DNA of 23,260 bases from Chara braunii (GCA_003427395.1 BFEA01000318.1:1191332-1214591), one strand, 5' to 3'; shown: positions 1 through 11,707, counted from the first letter of the stretch. Made by a program: numbers and translations. The notes: generated from the sequence alone by a model not told the origin.

Positions 1-186
1 CATTGAACTAGGCCTGGAAATGAGGTCCTCCAGACTGATCCGGTCGCCTTGCTGTTTTGCCTAAGACATTGAACTGGGGCTGGAAATGAGGTCCTAAAGA
101 CTGATCCGGTCGCTTTACTGTTTTGCCTAAGACATTGAACTGGGGCTGGAAATGAGGTCCTCAAAACTGATCCGGTCGCCTTGCTG
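1..186. repeat. 66-bp tandem repeat, about 2.8 copies, cut by the left edge
   Basis: Units start with CATTGAACT at 1, 67 and 133, exactly 66 bases apart. The third stops matching near 186. Units differ by only a few substitutions (for example CCTCCAGAC, CCTAAAGAC and CCTCAAAAC). The array may extend left of the window. Confidence 0.9.
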
Positions 187-604
187 AGTCAGTCGGTTTT
201 GCTTGTTGACAAAAGTCTGAGTATTCTCTTTGTGAGGATAATCGAGCCTACTGTGTTAATGATTGTTTGGGGTTTGACTGAGAGCAACCTAGAAAATTAA
301 TCAACTAAGTAAGATACAAGACTAATGTTTTTTGTGATCAGAACAAGGGAAAGATGAAAACTTTGGATGAACGAACCTTTGTTTTGGATGAATGCGTTGT
401 AAACATGACATGTTGGTTGGCAATGATTTGTTGTTTGTTCAGGCTTTGTCTGTTTTCTGCATAGTAGGGTAGTCTGTTAGTGCTCGCCTTATGCTTGAGC
501 GATAGGTAGGTAGATGTTCATTTTTATTTTCGCATTTTTTTTCTTCATGCATGATTGTTTTGTAGGGCATTGGCTAGCCTCTAAGTTGGTAGAAGTTCTC
601 GGAG
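187..604. other. Unassigned non-coding sequence
   Basis: No reading frame, RNA gene or repeat that I recognise. The composition is T-rich on the + strand. Confidence 0.5.
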
Positions 605-889
605 CCTCTTTTCCTTAGGAGAGATGCTGCCAAAATTTCTGCTAAAAAACTCAAAGTTAGTCAAGTTTTAAAGATGTAAGTCAGGGTAGGATATAGTTTA
701 GTCTTTGGAGTCAGTAGGAATTTTGGGAGTTTTCCTTTCTGAAGGAAGTGCTGCCGAAATTTCTACTGAAACCAAAGAGTTAGTTTCTTTTCAGGTATTT
801 TCTAAGTCTCGAGTTTTCTTTTTAGATTTGGTATAGTAAATATTCTGCGAGCACACTTCCCTAAAGGAAGTGTTGCCAAAATTTTCGGG
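605..889. repeat. Diverged ~125-bp repeat array, three units
   Basis: The motif TTTCC..AGGA-G-TGCTGCC-AAATTTC recurs at about 605-646, 727-771 and 854-889, spaced 122-127 bases. In each unit a short inverted TTCC/GGAA precedes the TGYTGCC core. It is probably an old tandem repeat, possibly part of a decayed retroelement. Confidence 0.6.
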
Positions 890-1346
890 ATTTTCACGTC
901 GTTACCGGGCACTGATGCTAAGTAGCCTAAAGTGCGATACAGAGTTGAACTCCATTAACTCGATAGGCGATGACCGTCTTGATATTTGTGACGCAGGTCG
1001 TTGCTACCTGCGAGTGTTTTTCGAAGTCTTAAGTTTCATCAACTTCTGCTATCAGTTTCATAGCAAGTCGGTTTGCGATTCAACTCCTACCCACTGTGAT
1101 ACCCATGGCCAGATGTCTGAGACCCTGTCGGCGAACGACATTTTCGTATGAAAGAAAACCTATCCTTGGAACCTCTCTTGAATGATCATGCAAAAGTTGT
1201 GTAAAATTGATCGGTCGGGCATACCTTTGTCGAATGAGGGTCGAAAAGGGGCGTGTGGGACATGAACCTGGGAGCAAAGGGGTTGACCACGTTTTGTGGC
1301 ATTTTTGATGTGAATCTTCATTAGGTTTCATGTGTGTGCAGGTATG
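890..1346. other. Unassigned sequence with random-looking frames
   Basis: A 93-codon open frame (870-1151 +) overlaps an 83-codon frame on the opposite strand. Neither resembles a known protein or shows a supporting gene structure, so I do not call a gene. Confidence 0.4.
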
Positions 1347-1372
1347 TATGGGAGCGAGGACTCGCTCCCATA
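1347..1372. repeat. Perfect 12-bp hairpin
   Basis: TATGGGAGCGAG at 1347-1358 and its exact reverse complement at 1361-1372 are separated by GA. The function is unknown. Confidence 0.85.
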
Positions 1373-4347
1373 TTTGAAAGTGATATGGATGAATGAGTGC
1401 AGGGTGTGAGTGACAAGGTTCAACGATGACTGTGAGAATGACTCTCTCTGATTTCCCCCGAGACTCGCCCTTATTTTTTTCCTATTTTGCTCTTGCCGCG
1501 CGCATCTAGCGAGCAGGCAGGAGTAGCCCAGCGCAAGGTTTAGCGCTCGATCTTTGATTGGACGGAGACGTAGTTTGGGTATGGCGAATTGCTCTCCAAC
1601 CCGTGACTACTCTTATGTTTCTTCCCTCAGGGGAGGGGCGAACAAATCTCATCTCAAAGGGGTTTTGCTTATTAGTCGGACGATGGTCCTAAGCCTGGAA
1701 TTTGAGGTCCTTGTCCAGGACATCCCAGACTCTCATCCAGCACAACAAGGTTTTCCCCATGAGTCGGACTTGCGCCCCTTGCTTATCGTCACCCACTGCC
1801 TAAAAAACAGGGGTGCGACAATGGTCGAACGACTTATCCTTCAGTCGTGCAATGTCGTGAAGGAGAAACCCTTCACGATATTTCGCTTTCGATACTTGAG
1901 TGTCGTACGCAACCCCGAAACCCATGGGAGGTTGCGCGGATGTGGGTAACGCATGAAGCATCACCATGATAGCAGATTAAGTAAGAACACATGACTGAAC
2001 GTTATGGTTTCCATGGCAGTGACATTTTTTTTATGCAACTTTGTGCGGACCTCGCTCAAACACATTGGCAGTTTTGAGTTATGGGTCAGGACGTATGAAA
2101 AAGGGACTAGGCTAATTTGTTTGTCTGAGTTACTTTATTTTGTCGTGTATCGCGTGGTTGAGTTAGGATGTCCTAGTCGACCGACGTTGAATCGCACATA
2201 GGAGATTAGCGCCCCAGCGTGACGGTTCGCGTACGGGTCCGAGCTAGGCGTAGACCGCGCGTACCCCCTATGCTACAACATACGAGAAACGCCCTCGGCT
2301 GGGCCACCTCCTCAATTGCAAGTAAAAGCTTTCGCGTGTGGTTCAATAGCTCAGCGGGGATACGTCCACCCTAGGGATGGTGACAACTCCCGCAGGTGGA
2401 GGTAAGTTGTACCTCGTGGGACCCTGTCCTGTCGTAGGGACTCGATGGAGGTATAGCTGGCGCACTCGGTCGGAGCGGCTCCGCCACTTCCCTTTTCGTG
2501 AAGCGACTTGCGAATTCTGCCAATCCTGCGTGACACGGCCGGGAAGGTTCCCCCAGCGGGGACCGTGTGCTCGACAACGAGGATCATGCAGGCAGGAGGA
2601 GGTTACCATCAAAATATTGAGAGGCTCGAGTAGCAGAAGAATGCGAACTTCTTTTTGCATACGTATATCTCTACCATCTGTCATAACCTCTATAGCAAGA
2701 GAGGTTGGTTTCCTTCTCTTTCCCTCTTTTTGTGGAGGTAGAGGTGGTTAAGTCGGAGGGTTTACGTGTTGAAGGTGTATTTTGTCGTGTGCTTATCCTC
2801 TCATTTTTTTTAATATTCGAAACTTATATATCACGCTGGTCGGGCGAAAGCATTTAGGATATAGTGTGTGAGGGGTCGTATCTCTTCAACTTACCTTTTT
2901 ATGTTGGGGTGACACAAATGGGGGTAAGTGGGGGAAGTAGATGAAGGGATATCACGCGTTCTGCTATTCACTGGCCCATTTGGTAGGATGAAAATAAGGT
3001 ATAACAACAATGGAGATAGTGAATTTGTTACGGTAAGTTTTGTCAAGAGTGGGGTAAGGGGATTGATGGGCGGTTCTGGATGTTGAGCACGACGAGTGGT
3101 TGCAAGAGTTTGAAATTGAAGGTTGGACAATTTCGTAATATTGCTAAACAATGGTCATTTGTGGGCTACCATCAGGACGACGACAGTCGGGGCTAGGGCA
3201 GGTCATGTTGCTTTGTAACCTAGCACTGAGGGCATGAAATCTAGTAGAGTCCTAACATGAGGACAAGAAGGTTAAGGTAGGCATTGGTTGGCTTGTTGAA
3301 CAATATACGAGTAGCTTGGCTTTCCGTTTTTAAGCTTTTGGTAAGTCTCGGTGAATGGTGGTCAAAGTTAGTTCTATGTTATTAAAGTTTGCTAGTGTTT
3401 TTTTTAACCACAAGTACCTTCACGTTCTTAGGCCGTTAACGAGGTGGACGAATCGACCTGCCGCGCAAGGCCAAATTCATTTAAGTCAGAAGGGGGCTAA
3501 GAATGAGGTAGGTAGTGGTGGTTTAAGTTATGCTCATGATTTGTTTCTCAATCGAAGTCGGCTAATAGACCTAGTATTTCATATGGGTTGTTGGACCCGA
3601 TTCCCAATGCATGATGCTCCCCATGAAGGAAGTTTTTTTCCTTTAAAAAATAAAAAAGGAGAAGGACAAAAGAGGAGGGTGATGATGCAGAATCAAGAAG
3701 ATGACAAAATATGGATTTCATCATCCGATATGGAATGCAATGAGAGAGGAAGCAGAACAAGAGTCACTGTGATAGGGTGAAGTACGTAGGGTTAGCTTGT
3801 CTACGTTAAGAAGGTTGTGGAAAAGACAAATGTTGAGAAGGGTCCTAAAGTAAAACGGAGGAGGATATAGGTCACATACCTAATTTGTGAAAAAGGGGAT
3901 ATGCAACGCGGATCAGGAGGTGGGCAATTAAGATGTGGGATCAAGAAGAGAAGAAGGTTGGCATGTCAACCAATCAGGGTAAGGATGTCAAAATCGATGA
4001 GCTGGAGAGGAAATAAGGTCAAGATTATAGAGTAAGGAATGTAGGTTGCATAGAGGGATGCGGACAAGGTGGAAAAAAACAGATTGTAAGGCAGGAAATA
4101 AATCTTAGATCGGAGGGGAGGGAACAATTATTAAAAAGAGACAACATGGTAGTGATGAAGAACCTCAATCGCAAAAGAGATAGGGTAACAGTGGATATGC
4201 AGGTGATAGAGACTCAGAGAGAGCAATGAAGAAAGTGACAAACACAAGAAGAAAGGAAATGGCATAACAAATCCACAAGACCACATCGAGTCTGCGTATT
4301 GCATAACGGAGCTTAAAAAGGATCCCAAAGGAAGAGAAAAATATATG
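1373..4347. other. About 3 kb of unassigned sequence
   Basis: No recognisable gene. Open frames of 65-141 codons (for example 1554-1949, 2377-2751 and 3355-3780 on +) overlap others on the opposite strand and match no family I know. A 9-bp hairpin lies at 1855-1863/1870-1878. The 2200-2600 part is GC-richer, with an A-box-like TAGCTCAGCGGGG near 2349 but no B-box at the right spacing. Decayed LTR-retroelement sequence is possible but unproven. Confidence 0.4.
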
Positions 4348-4356
4348 GAGAAAGAG

Positions 4357-4619
4357 TTAGGCTACCAGTCGGGCCACCCGGGTCCTTGGTGGCCAACCCG
4401 TGCCATGACCAGGGAAGGTCCCAAAAAAATAAATTGAAAAAAATCAGAAAATTCAAAAAATAACAATGTTATACAGAAAAATTAACTGAACAACTTTTGC
4501 CTCATGATCATATCGAAATGCTTCACCAAATTTAGAATTAAAAAAAAAATAAAAAGTTTTTTTTTTTTTTTTTTTTGGCCCAGTCGGGGCAAGTGACCCC
4601 GGGCCACTCTGGTAGCTTA
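4357..4619 (+). mobile_element. Mutator-like MITE, copy 1
   Basis: A 263-bp non-coding element flanked by a perfect 9-bp direct repeat GAGAAAGAG (4348-4356 and 4620-4628). The ends form imperfect inverted repeats: TTAGGCTACCAG at the left and CTGGTAGCTTA at the right, with GC-rich subterminal sequence. An AT-rich interior holds a conserved core (AACTTTTGCCTCA..ACCAAATT) at about 4487-4532. A 9-bp target duplication with inverted ends and no coding capacity fits a Mutator-superfamily MITE. Two further copies lie at 4806 and 12692. Confidence 0.8.
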
Positions 4620-4805
4620 GAGAAAGAGGGGGGGGGGAAATGACGTATATAAGATAAGAAAAAAAATGATGAAGAAAAATAAATTGGTGGGTGAAGATCA
4701 AGAGGGGAAATGAAGGGTCCACCGATAAGTTAAATGATTGAATTTGTCCGAAAATTAAAAACAAAAATAAGAAAGATAAAAAAATAAAATAAAATAAAAT
4801 AATAA

Positions 4806-4869
4806 CTAGGCTACCAGTCGGGCCGCCCGGTCCCGGGTGGCCAGCCCGTGCAAGGACCAGCAAAGGACC

Positions 4870-4900
<31 letters not shown>

Positions 4901-5096
4901 NAAAAAAAAAAAAAAAATCCGTAAAAAAATAATGTTATGTAAAAAAATAAACTGAATAACTTTTGCCTCAGGGTCGCACTGAAATTTTTCACCAAATTCA
5001 AAATAAAAAATACAATTAAAAAATATTTTTATATTTTTATATTTTTTAATATTTTTTGTTTGGCCGGGCAAGTGATCCCGAGCCACTCTGGTAGTC

Positions 5097-5098
<2 letters not shown>
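4806..5098 (+). mobile_element. Mutator-like MITE, copy 2
   Basis: Same family and orientation as the copy at 4357, 293 bp. It begins CTAGGCTACCAG, ends CTGGTAGTCTA and has the same AACTTTTGCCTCA core near 4958. The flanks AAATAATAA (4797-4805) and TAATAATAA (5099-5107) agree at 8 of 9 positions. The interior holds a poly(A) run of about 44 with an N at 4901, a probable assembly join. Confidence 0.75.

Positions 5099-5138
<40 letters not shown>
5099..5138. repeat. (AAT)n microsatellite
   Basis: About 13 ATA/AAT units follow the right end of the MITE directly. The array may have grown from the AT-rich target duplication. Confidence 0.9.
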
Positions 5139-5770
<632 letters not shown>

Positions 5771-5792
5771 GAGGGGAAAAAAAAAAAAAAAG

Positions 5793-6539
5793 TACATGAA
5801 TACTCATGTGAACAATGAATATGTCATTGACATTTTCATATATGTGGGCGTAGCTGCACCGACTTTACTTATGAGTTTTAATGTTTGAAAGCACTCTTGA
5901 TTCATGTCTCAAATCCGAGAGTTTGAGCAAGTCGTACGAATGACTGTTAAGATAACATATTATTATTATCCAATTGGATTCGAACTAACCTACCTTTTTA
6001 AGGGTATTAAATATTTGGAATGTATCGATACAATATCCAAACCTTGTGTAATGGAGCGAGACCCATACACTCTATCTGCCACATTGGGCATGACGTTGAA
6101 CATATATTAAAAAAAAACGTCGACGAGATGTTCCATTTTCGATAGTGCACTTTGAACAACATAAAAAAAATAAAATTGCTTAAGGCATAAACGTCTCCAC
6201 ACAACCCAAATCTTAGTCGACACGACCTAAAAAAGAATACGCAGTCACATAGCTAAGTATAGGCTGCATGCAAATGGGTCAATGAAGCGCTCTTAAATGT
6301 ATTGTGCGTGAATATCTGAAAAGTTTTTTTTTGTTTTTATTTTTCCAATGTTATCAATTGGAGAGAGAGAGCCAAATGACACAACACATTTGACATATGT
6401 GAGTAGAAAAAATAAGTTACTAAATCATTACAGTTAAGTCATAAGCACTATAGATTTATAGAAGGTAATCAAGCTTTATCACCAGCTTATCACACCAAAA
6501 CTGAAAACACATTGAGAGTATAAAAAAAAGGATAGGTAG
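5793..6539. other. Unassigned AT-rich sequence
   Basis: No gene recognised. Short frames (68 and 65 codons) overlap on opposite strands and resemble no known family. Confidence 0.5.
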
Positions 6540-6540
6540 A

Positions 6541-6581
<41 letters not shown>

Positions 6582-6582
6582 G
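6540..6582. repeat. (TG)n(AG)n compound microsatellite
   Basis: About 10 TG units followed by 11 AG units. The same GT-then-GA arrangement occurs at 17423. Confidence 0.95.
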
Positions 6583-6992
6583 TAACATATAATATAATGT
6601 TCAAACCTCAAAAGAGACGAGTTGTAAAATGTAATGTGAATAACATGGCAGGAAAATATAAAAGCAGTTGTGCGATGAGTGACCCGACTAGTTTCGACCA
6701 ACCGCTACAATCAACAGTCTTCAGTGGTTTAATGGTGTCGCTACAATGTTCTATGACAAAGTAGTTTATGTCTTAAGACTATAATAACAATGATAGGTCC
6801 GACAGGTACCAAAAGACCTTAATGTGAAACCGAAACTACCAGACACTCGAGTTCCTAAGCCGAGCAACAACATACTGAAAAAAAATGCTAAAACAATTAT
6901 AAGTCAATGCAAAACCAACTTGAATCCTTATCCTACAAACCAATCCTACAACAAGTTTAAGGTGGTCATTTATAATAAATGATAGTTTAAAT

Positions 6993-7089
6993 CTACGTTA
7001 CCGAACGTACACGTACGGGGCCTTTCCGTATGAAACGTACAGATAATATCTGTATGGGAATCTGTACGCCCCCGTACGCTCCGTACGGG

Positions 7090-7121
<32 letters not shown>

Positions 7122-7330
7122 AAAAAATCCGAAAAATATATATGTGATGTAAAATCCCAATACAAGCAACATTTGTCCGAGCACCATCTGCAGATTCTTA
7201 TTAAAATTGGAGGAAAAAAAAACAGTAAAAAAAAATTAAAAAAAAAAATTACGGGCCTTGAGTACGAGTGGCGTACAAGAAATGAGTACAACTTGTACTC
7301 GTATGGGGGTGAGTACGAATCGCAACGTAG
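6993..7330. mobile_element. hAT-like MITE inserted in a tandem repeat
   Basis: A 338-bp non-coding element with terminal inverted repeats CTACGTT at the left and AACGTAG at the right, flanked by a perfect 8-bp direct repeat GTTTAAAT (6985-6992 and 7331-7338). Both subterminal regions carry many GTAC/CGTAC words in either orientation, as expected of transposase-binding subterminal repeats. An 8-bp duplication fits the hAT superfamily. A 9-bp reading would have one mismatch, so Mutator is the alternative. The adjacent 65-bp repeat copy shows the unoccupied site. Confidence 0.75.
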
Positions 7331-7334
7331 GTTT

Positions 7335-7451
7335 AAATGTTATACCATAAAAACTATATTGTTTATTCACGCGAAGAATTATCGAATAACTGATAGTGTA
7401 AATGTTACACCATAAAAACTACATTGTTTATTCACGCGAAGAATTATCGAA
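7335..7451. repeat. 65-bp tandem duplication
   Basis: The segment AAATGTTA-ACCATAAAAACT through GAATTATCGAA occurs at 7335-7386 and 7400-7451, offset 65, with only two or three differences. The left part of the first unit (GATAGTTTAAAT) lies beyond the MITE at 6981-6992. Confidence 0.9.
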
Positions 7452-8061
7452 CATCAACGCACATGTTCAAATACAAGTATATAGTCTCTCACCGGATGCG
7501 ATGATCAGGGCGCGTTGTTTTTTATGAAGGATTGTGGAAACGTTTGTGGTCGTGGCATTTTTTTTTTCTTTCTTTTTCTCGTTGTTGTCAAGGTGGTTGA
7601 CTATCATGCTGGAGTTGTCAAACAGTGCATCAATAAAAGTTCCTATTTGCATGGGTGTGTGAGATTCAATTTTTCTTTTTTGTTTCACCTGTAGTGGCCC
7701 CATATTTTTCGTTAGAACGTACTCGGATCAGCCTCAAGTTCCCATAGAGTAAGTTGCCCCAAAGTTCTCATCGAGTAAGCCGCTTAGTACGCCTCAACCA
7801 CACTACAACGTGCCTGGCAAATGTCCATGAGGACTGAGAAGTGAAAACGAATCCCAACACCACAACAATTTTCGGGACTCCTAACTTTTTGTTACCGGAT
7901 CAGGAAGACGCCCCCGAAGATAAAGTAGACGTCCGTTTTTCTAGAACTACATCCTATCACAGTGCCTCCTTTGCTCACGGGATGGGTCAACCTCAAAAGG
8001 TAGGAGTAGGACCTACTCTCTCGGTCGACCATCCAGGGGCCTCATGCCATTAGCAACATCC
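7452..8061. other. Unassigned sequence
   Basis: No gene recognised. A short imperfect repeat (AAGTTC-CAT-GAGTAAG) occurs twice near 7737-7780. Confidence 0.45.
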
Positions 8062-8062
8062 T

Positions 8063-8098
<36 letters not shown>
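8062..8098. repeat. T21/A16 palindromic homopolymer junction
   Basis: T run at 8062-8082 runs directly into an A run at 8083-8098. This could be a real foldback, two retroposed tails joined, or an assembly join. Confidence 0.85.
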
Positions 8099-8110
8099 GC
8101 TTCATCTATT

Positions 8111-8212
8111 GGTGGGGAGCAACACCTGCTGGAAACCGGGTTCAGCGTCCCATAGATACAACCATATCCTCACAAATTGACACAAACTGGGAACTGGGCC
8201 CAACGTCCCATA
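8111..8212. repeat. Dispersed repeat sharing a motif with 21991-22035
   Basis: GGGGAGCAACACCTGCTG followed by GGAAACCGGGTTCAGCGTCC (8131-8150) resembles 21991-22035. The AACTGGGCCCAACGTCCCATA motif recurs at about 8192-8212. No coding potential is seen. Confidence 0.6.
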
Positions 8213-8730
8213 ACGAGTATGCTCAAAAAACTTTAACAGAAAATTCATGAAAATGAGACGAAGAATCTAATTGGCCTAAGGATGAAATTTTGGAAATTGA
8301 GATACCGGGGCCATTACCCGACTTTGGCTCGAAAAATTGAAGCTACTTCAGACATGTCTAGGACAATCTTCATGATTAAGCGAAATTCAGAAACGACTCA
8401 GAAAAACCCTCATCAATCCACTATACCGCACTCCGGCAAGACTGACTGTAGCAGATCCACCATCTCTGCTGCTGCTATGCCATGCTCCCATCCTACCAGC
8501 TAGCCCCCTCACTGGTAGAACGCGTGGTAACCAACCATCCTCTCCCACTTACCTTTTTTTCTTTTTGAATTACGTAAGAACTCTTGCCGTCGTTCCAAAA
8601 GCATGAGAATAGGCCACAGAGGTCTTACGATTATTCCAAAAACCTCGAAATCCCACACAAACTCTTCCAACGTTCTCCAAAACTGTTGTACTCCCTGCCG
8701 ATCTCTTATAAGGTCTCACACCCCCACTTT
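8213..8730. other. Unassigned sequence
   Basis: Nothing recognisable. Open frames here are short, overlapping and without family resemblance. Confidence 0.45.
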
Positions 8731-9430
8731 CTGCTGGGTCACAGGGCAGCGTGACTCACCCCAGCTCCGACCAGTGTCGTCCTGGCAGCAACCCTTGGTT
8801 GTCCCGTGGGAAACCCACCCCAAGACATCCCCAGATCTCTCTACCAGACCTTAAACTCCTGCATTGCAGGTTACAGGGCAACACCCCAGCACCGGTAGCG
8901 TCGTTCTGGCATCAAACAACCGCAGATCACTGAGTAAAACAACTTTGAAGCCACCTAAGATGAGTTAGTAGGGATCCCAAAGTCCCAAAAAACATTCCTA
9001 GAACCACTAAGCACCCAACTCTTTTTGGGACATTCGAAAAACTTTAGAAAAATATAAGGGCGGGGGGGGCAAGACTAAAACTGCCTACTATCCTAGATTC
9101 CCCTTTCCAACAGATGGGGCGCCAGTCCAGGCCTTCAGTCCTCGTACCAGAACTCATCTGATCTCATACCTCCTTCTGCTAGGGTGACAGGGCACCACAA
9201 CCCTCCCTAGTACCGATCAACCTAGCTCTGACGGACAGGAAGTGCCTTCCTCCCTTGACAATTCTCTTAGTGGCGAGCCCCTAATCAGGTTACAGGGTCA
9301 AAACCCTGACGCTAACTATGTCGGACGATCTCGTTATGCCTTCCACCCTCGGCATAACTTCCCAGGCCTCAAGCTCCTCCTGGGTTATACAACAAAGACT
9401 CCAACACCGGTCTGTGTCGTCCCAGCATCG
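8731..9430. repeat. Degenerate dispersed array of a ~55-70-bp motif
   Basis: The theme GGTTACAGGGCAACA..CCAGCACCGGT..GTCGTCCTGGCATCA recurs in diverged form at about 8731-8790, 8846-8914, 9178-9225, 9286-9330 and 9362-9430. The copies at 8846 and 9362 match furthest, sharing CCAG-CCT-AA-CTCCT upstream. Spacing is irregular (about 95-310 bases). Confidence 0.55.
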
Positions 9431-10870
9431 TCCTTCTAACCTACTTACCTTAACAAATAACCCTTTCTGTTGAGAATCCCCTTCAAGTTGCTACCTTCAT
9501 TTCTTCAAATCTAGCTTCCCCTCCCTTCGGCTCACTGTGTAGCCATCGAAGACACTCCTTCCCATAAAAAAATCATAACACACTGCTATAAGCAGCCACC
9601 CCCGTGCCTTCTCTCCCCACCCGCCAGTACTGATCCGACCCTAAATCAGTCCGGCTAAGAGACAACAATCCCCCAATACCGCCTCCCCCCTCCAAGAATA
9701 ACACCTCCCACCTTGTGAAACCCTCACGGGGGGAGGCTCCAACCCTCAAGGAAGACCCCACGGATATACACAGCAAGCCACAATTACAACCCTCAAGACT
9801 ATCCGAATCAAAATTTACCACACGGTGTTATGATTAGCAACCATAGAGTTTCGAAAAAATACTACAATAACCTACTTTTAGGCATCGAAAATCAGAATGA
9901 GTTTATATCAGAAACCAAGAGAAAAAAAATCAAGAGCATATGATCAATGATAAGAAAAACTACTGAGTGACAAAAGTTACGAGAAATTATACGAAATTTA
10001 GGTTTAGATTTCCATAAAAGATTTTCGAATCAGATTCCCAAACCACAGTTTGAGAAACATTTGGCAAAGATGTATGGCACGAAAAAAGTTTAAGAAAATA
10101 TTTTCAAGAAACCATATTATCAGAAGGAACCACCAAGAGAAAACTAAATCAGATCATCATCATTTAGAAAGAATATCCAGAATTGCAACCTGGAAAAACA
10201 AATGAGTGAATTCAAAATAGAGAAGACCGAATTCAAAAAACCTAATTAGATCATCATCATTGGTAAACATCAGCTACGCAAACCAAAATCAAAGTAATCC
10301 AGATTGATGAATACACATATGATCAGCGAGAGGGACTATCCAAAGAAAAGCCAAGCTCATCCCCAAGATGCAATCAACAAAGCGAAAAAAACTCGACCAC
10401 AACGCCCTCGCACTCCAGATGCCCTCATGACGAAAAAACGCAGCTGCCGCCGATACCGCTTGGCCCTTCTTTAAAAACCGCAGACTCGATGTCGCCTCCA
10501 ATCCTCCTCCCACTCCACGTGAGGACGCGCTCCTCCCTTTCAGCCTGCATCAGCCGACCATCCTCCATAAAACTATGCAGGCAGCGAAGCGAAGGCAACC
10601 AATATGCCGAGAATCTCATGAAGACCCGCCCCCTTTCAAAGGCAAACTTCCCTTCATCCAGCGCTCTCGCCTGGGGAATCACTAGATGAAACGTGAAGCC
10701 GGAGATGGCACCACCTGTGCTTTCAAAAGGCAGGCCACACCAAGTCGCGCCACATCATCTCTACCCTCCCGCTGTCACGTCTCGCGCCCACAGCCTCCAG
10801 CCGCCCATTGTGTCGCCAGACTCTCCGTTAGTTCCTGCGTCGCGCCGCGTCCGCTTCGACGGTGCTCCAG
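9431..10870. other. Unassigned sequence, possible decayed coding piece near 10290-10680
   Basis: 9840-10300 is AT-rich with two copies of AGATCATCATCATT (about 10153 and 10246). On the minus strand, frames at 10425-10682 and 10289-10513 overlap in different frames and look somewhat protein-like (WLPSLRCLHSF; WSSFFRFVDCILG). I do not recognise a family and cannot show they belong together. A frameshifted retroelement remnant is one possibility. Confidence 0.3.
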
Positions 10871-10906
10871 TGGGGGCGCAGCGCTCCCTATCGCGCTGCG
10901 CCCCCA
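10871..10906. repeat. GC-rich 14-bp hairpin
   Basis: TGGGGGCGCAGCGC (10871-10884) and its perfect reverse complement (10893-10906) are separated by 8 bases. The stem is very stable. Confidence 0.85.
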
Positions 10907-10953
10907 GCAGGGTGGCTCTCTCCTCATCCTTTTCTCAATGTCGAAATCTGGAC

Positions 10954-11125
10954 ATGTTTGTGGAACAGTGCGGTTGAGAAAACTCAATGCGATTTCTGCA
11001 CATCTCCACAAACACTTCCAGATTCAGGCGTTGAGGAAACTCAAATGGCAAAGTTGATGCGGAAGTTTGGGGCATCTCAGAGTACGCCTGTGTTTTAGGG
11101 GTATCTAACGAAATACCCAAACTTC
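10954..11125. repeat. Cluster of nested inverted repeats
   Basis: Small hairpins TTGAG-AAAA-CTCAA at 10974-10987 and TTGAG-GAAA-CTCAA at 11031-11044 lie beside a pair GTTTGTGGA/TCCACAAAC (about 10955 and 11004). A longer pair, GAAGTTTGGG/CCCAAACTTC (11062-11071 and 11116-11125), encloses GGGTATCT/AAATACCC. This looks like a foldback element or MITE remnant; I could not fix its ends or a target duplication. Confidence 0.5.
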
Positions 11126-11408
11126 TGGGGGTATTTCATTTGAATAATTTGCCCTCCTTTTTTATTGCCTCTAGAGTTGAACTTATTGCTGTGTATGTCA
11201 ACAGTTCATACCGTGTACCAACTGACAGCATACGCACACTACAGGTAGTGTCTCACCCCAATTCCGCCGTAAAAGAGTCCTACGATAGAGTTGGCTGCTT
11301 TTGCCCAAATTTGCGGCGCGCAGTGGAGCCTTTTTGTTTAAATATGTAAATATTTATTAAAGCTATATTCTTCTCTCGCTTTCACCTCACACTACCTATC
11401 TACCACTT
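11126..11408. other. Unassigned sequence
   Basis: No gene recognised. An AT-rich segment with TTTATTAAAG near 11350 resembles a 3'-end or LTR-type polyadenylation context, without further support. Confidence 0.4.
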
Positions 11409-11523
11409 CTAATTTGCTACCGGCTGTCCCGTACCGGGTATCGCCCACCTGCAGCTCGGGAGCAGCCCCGCATGTTCTCTCGTGAACACGGTTCTGGCTG
11501 CTACAGGGTTCCCCTTACCCGTA
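11409..11523 (+). mobile_element. 5'-truncated SINE tail
   Basis: About 115 bases align with the 3' part of the SINE at 20934. Shared landmarks are CTAAT-TGCTAC, GGTATCGCCCACCTGC, GCATGTTC-CTCGT, CACGG and GGCTGCTAC-GGGTTCCCC. The tRNA-like head is absent and homology stops upstream of 11409, as expected of a 5'-truncated retroposed copy. Confidence 0.65.
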
Positions 11524-11650
11524 TGCCTACAATTAGTGGAGCCTTCCGAAGCCGTGCGGAAGGCTCACGCATTGTGCGCGCCATATCAGGTGGGCACGCA
11601 GCTTGGAAAGTCCGTTCAGACTCGGCTTAGAAACGAGATAGGTAAGTTCG

Positions 11651-11655
<5 letters not shown>

Positions 11656-11707
<52 letters not shown>
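11656..11707. repeat. (CT)n microsatellite
   Basis: About 26 CT units. The flank runs into C-rich and then G-rich sequence. Confidence 0.95.

Noticed and set aside
2340-2400. tRNA or SINE head near TAGCTCAGCGGGG
   Set aside because: The A-box-like word has no B-box at suitable distance and no cloverleaf could be drawn.
3355-3780. 141-codon + frame
   Set aside because: No domain, low-complexity K/E-rich end, and overlapped by an opposite-strand frame; most likely chance.
10289-10682. Minus-strand gene of about 85 codons
   Set aside because: The frames overlap, match no family I know, and show no splice or start context; left as a possible remnant only.
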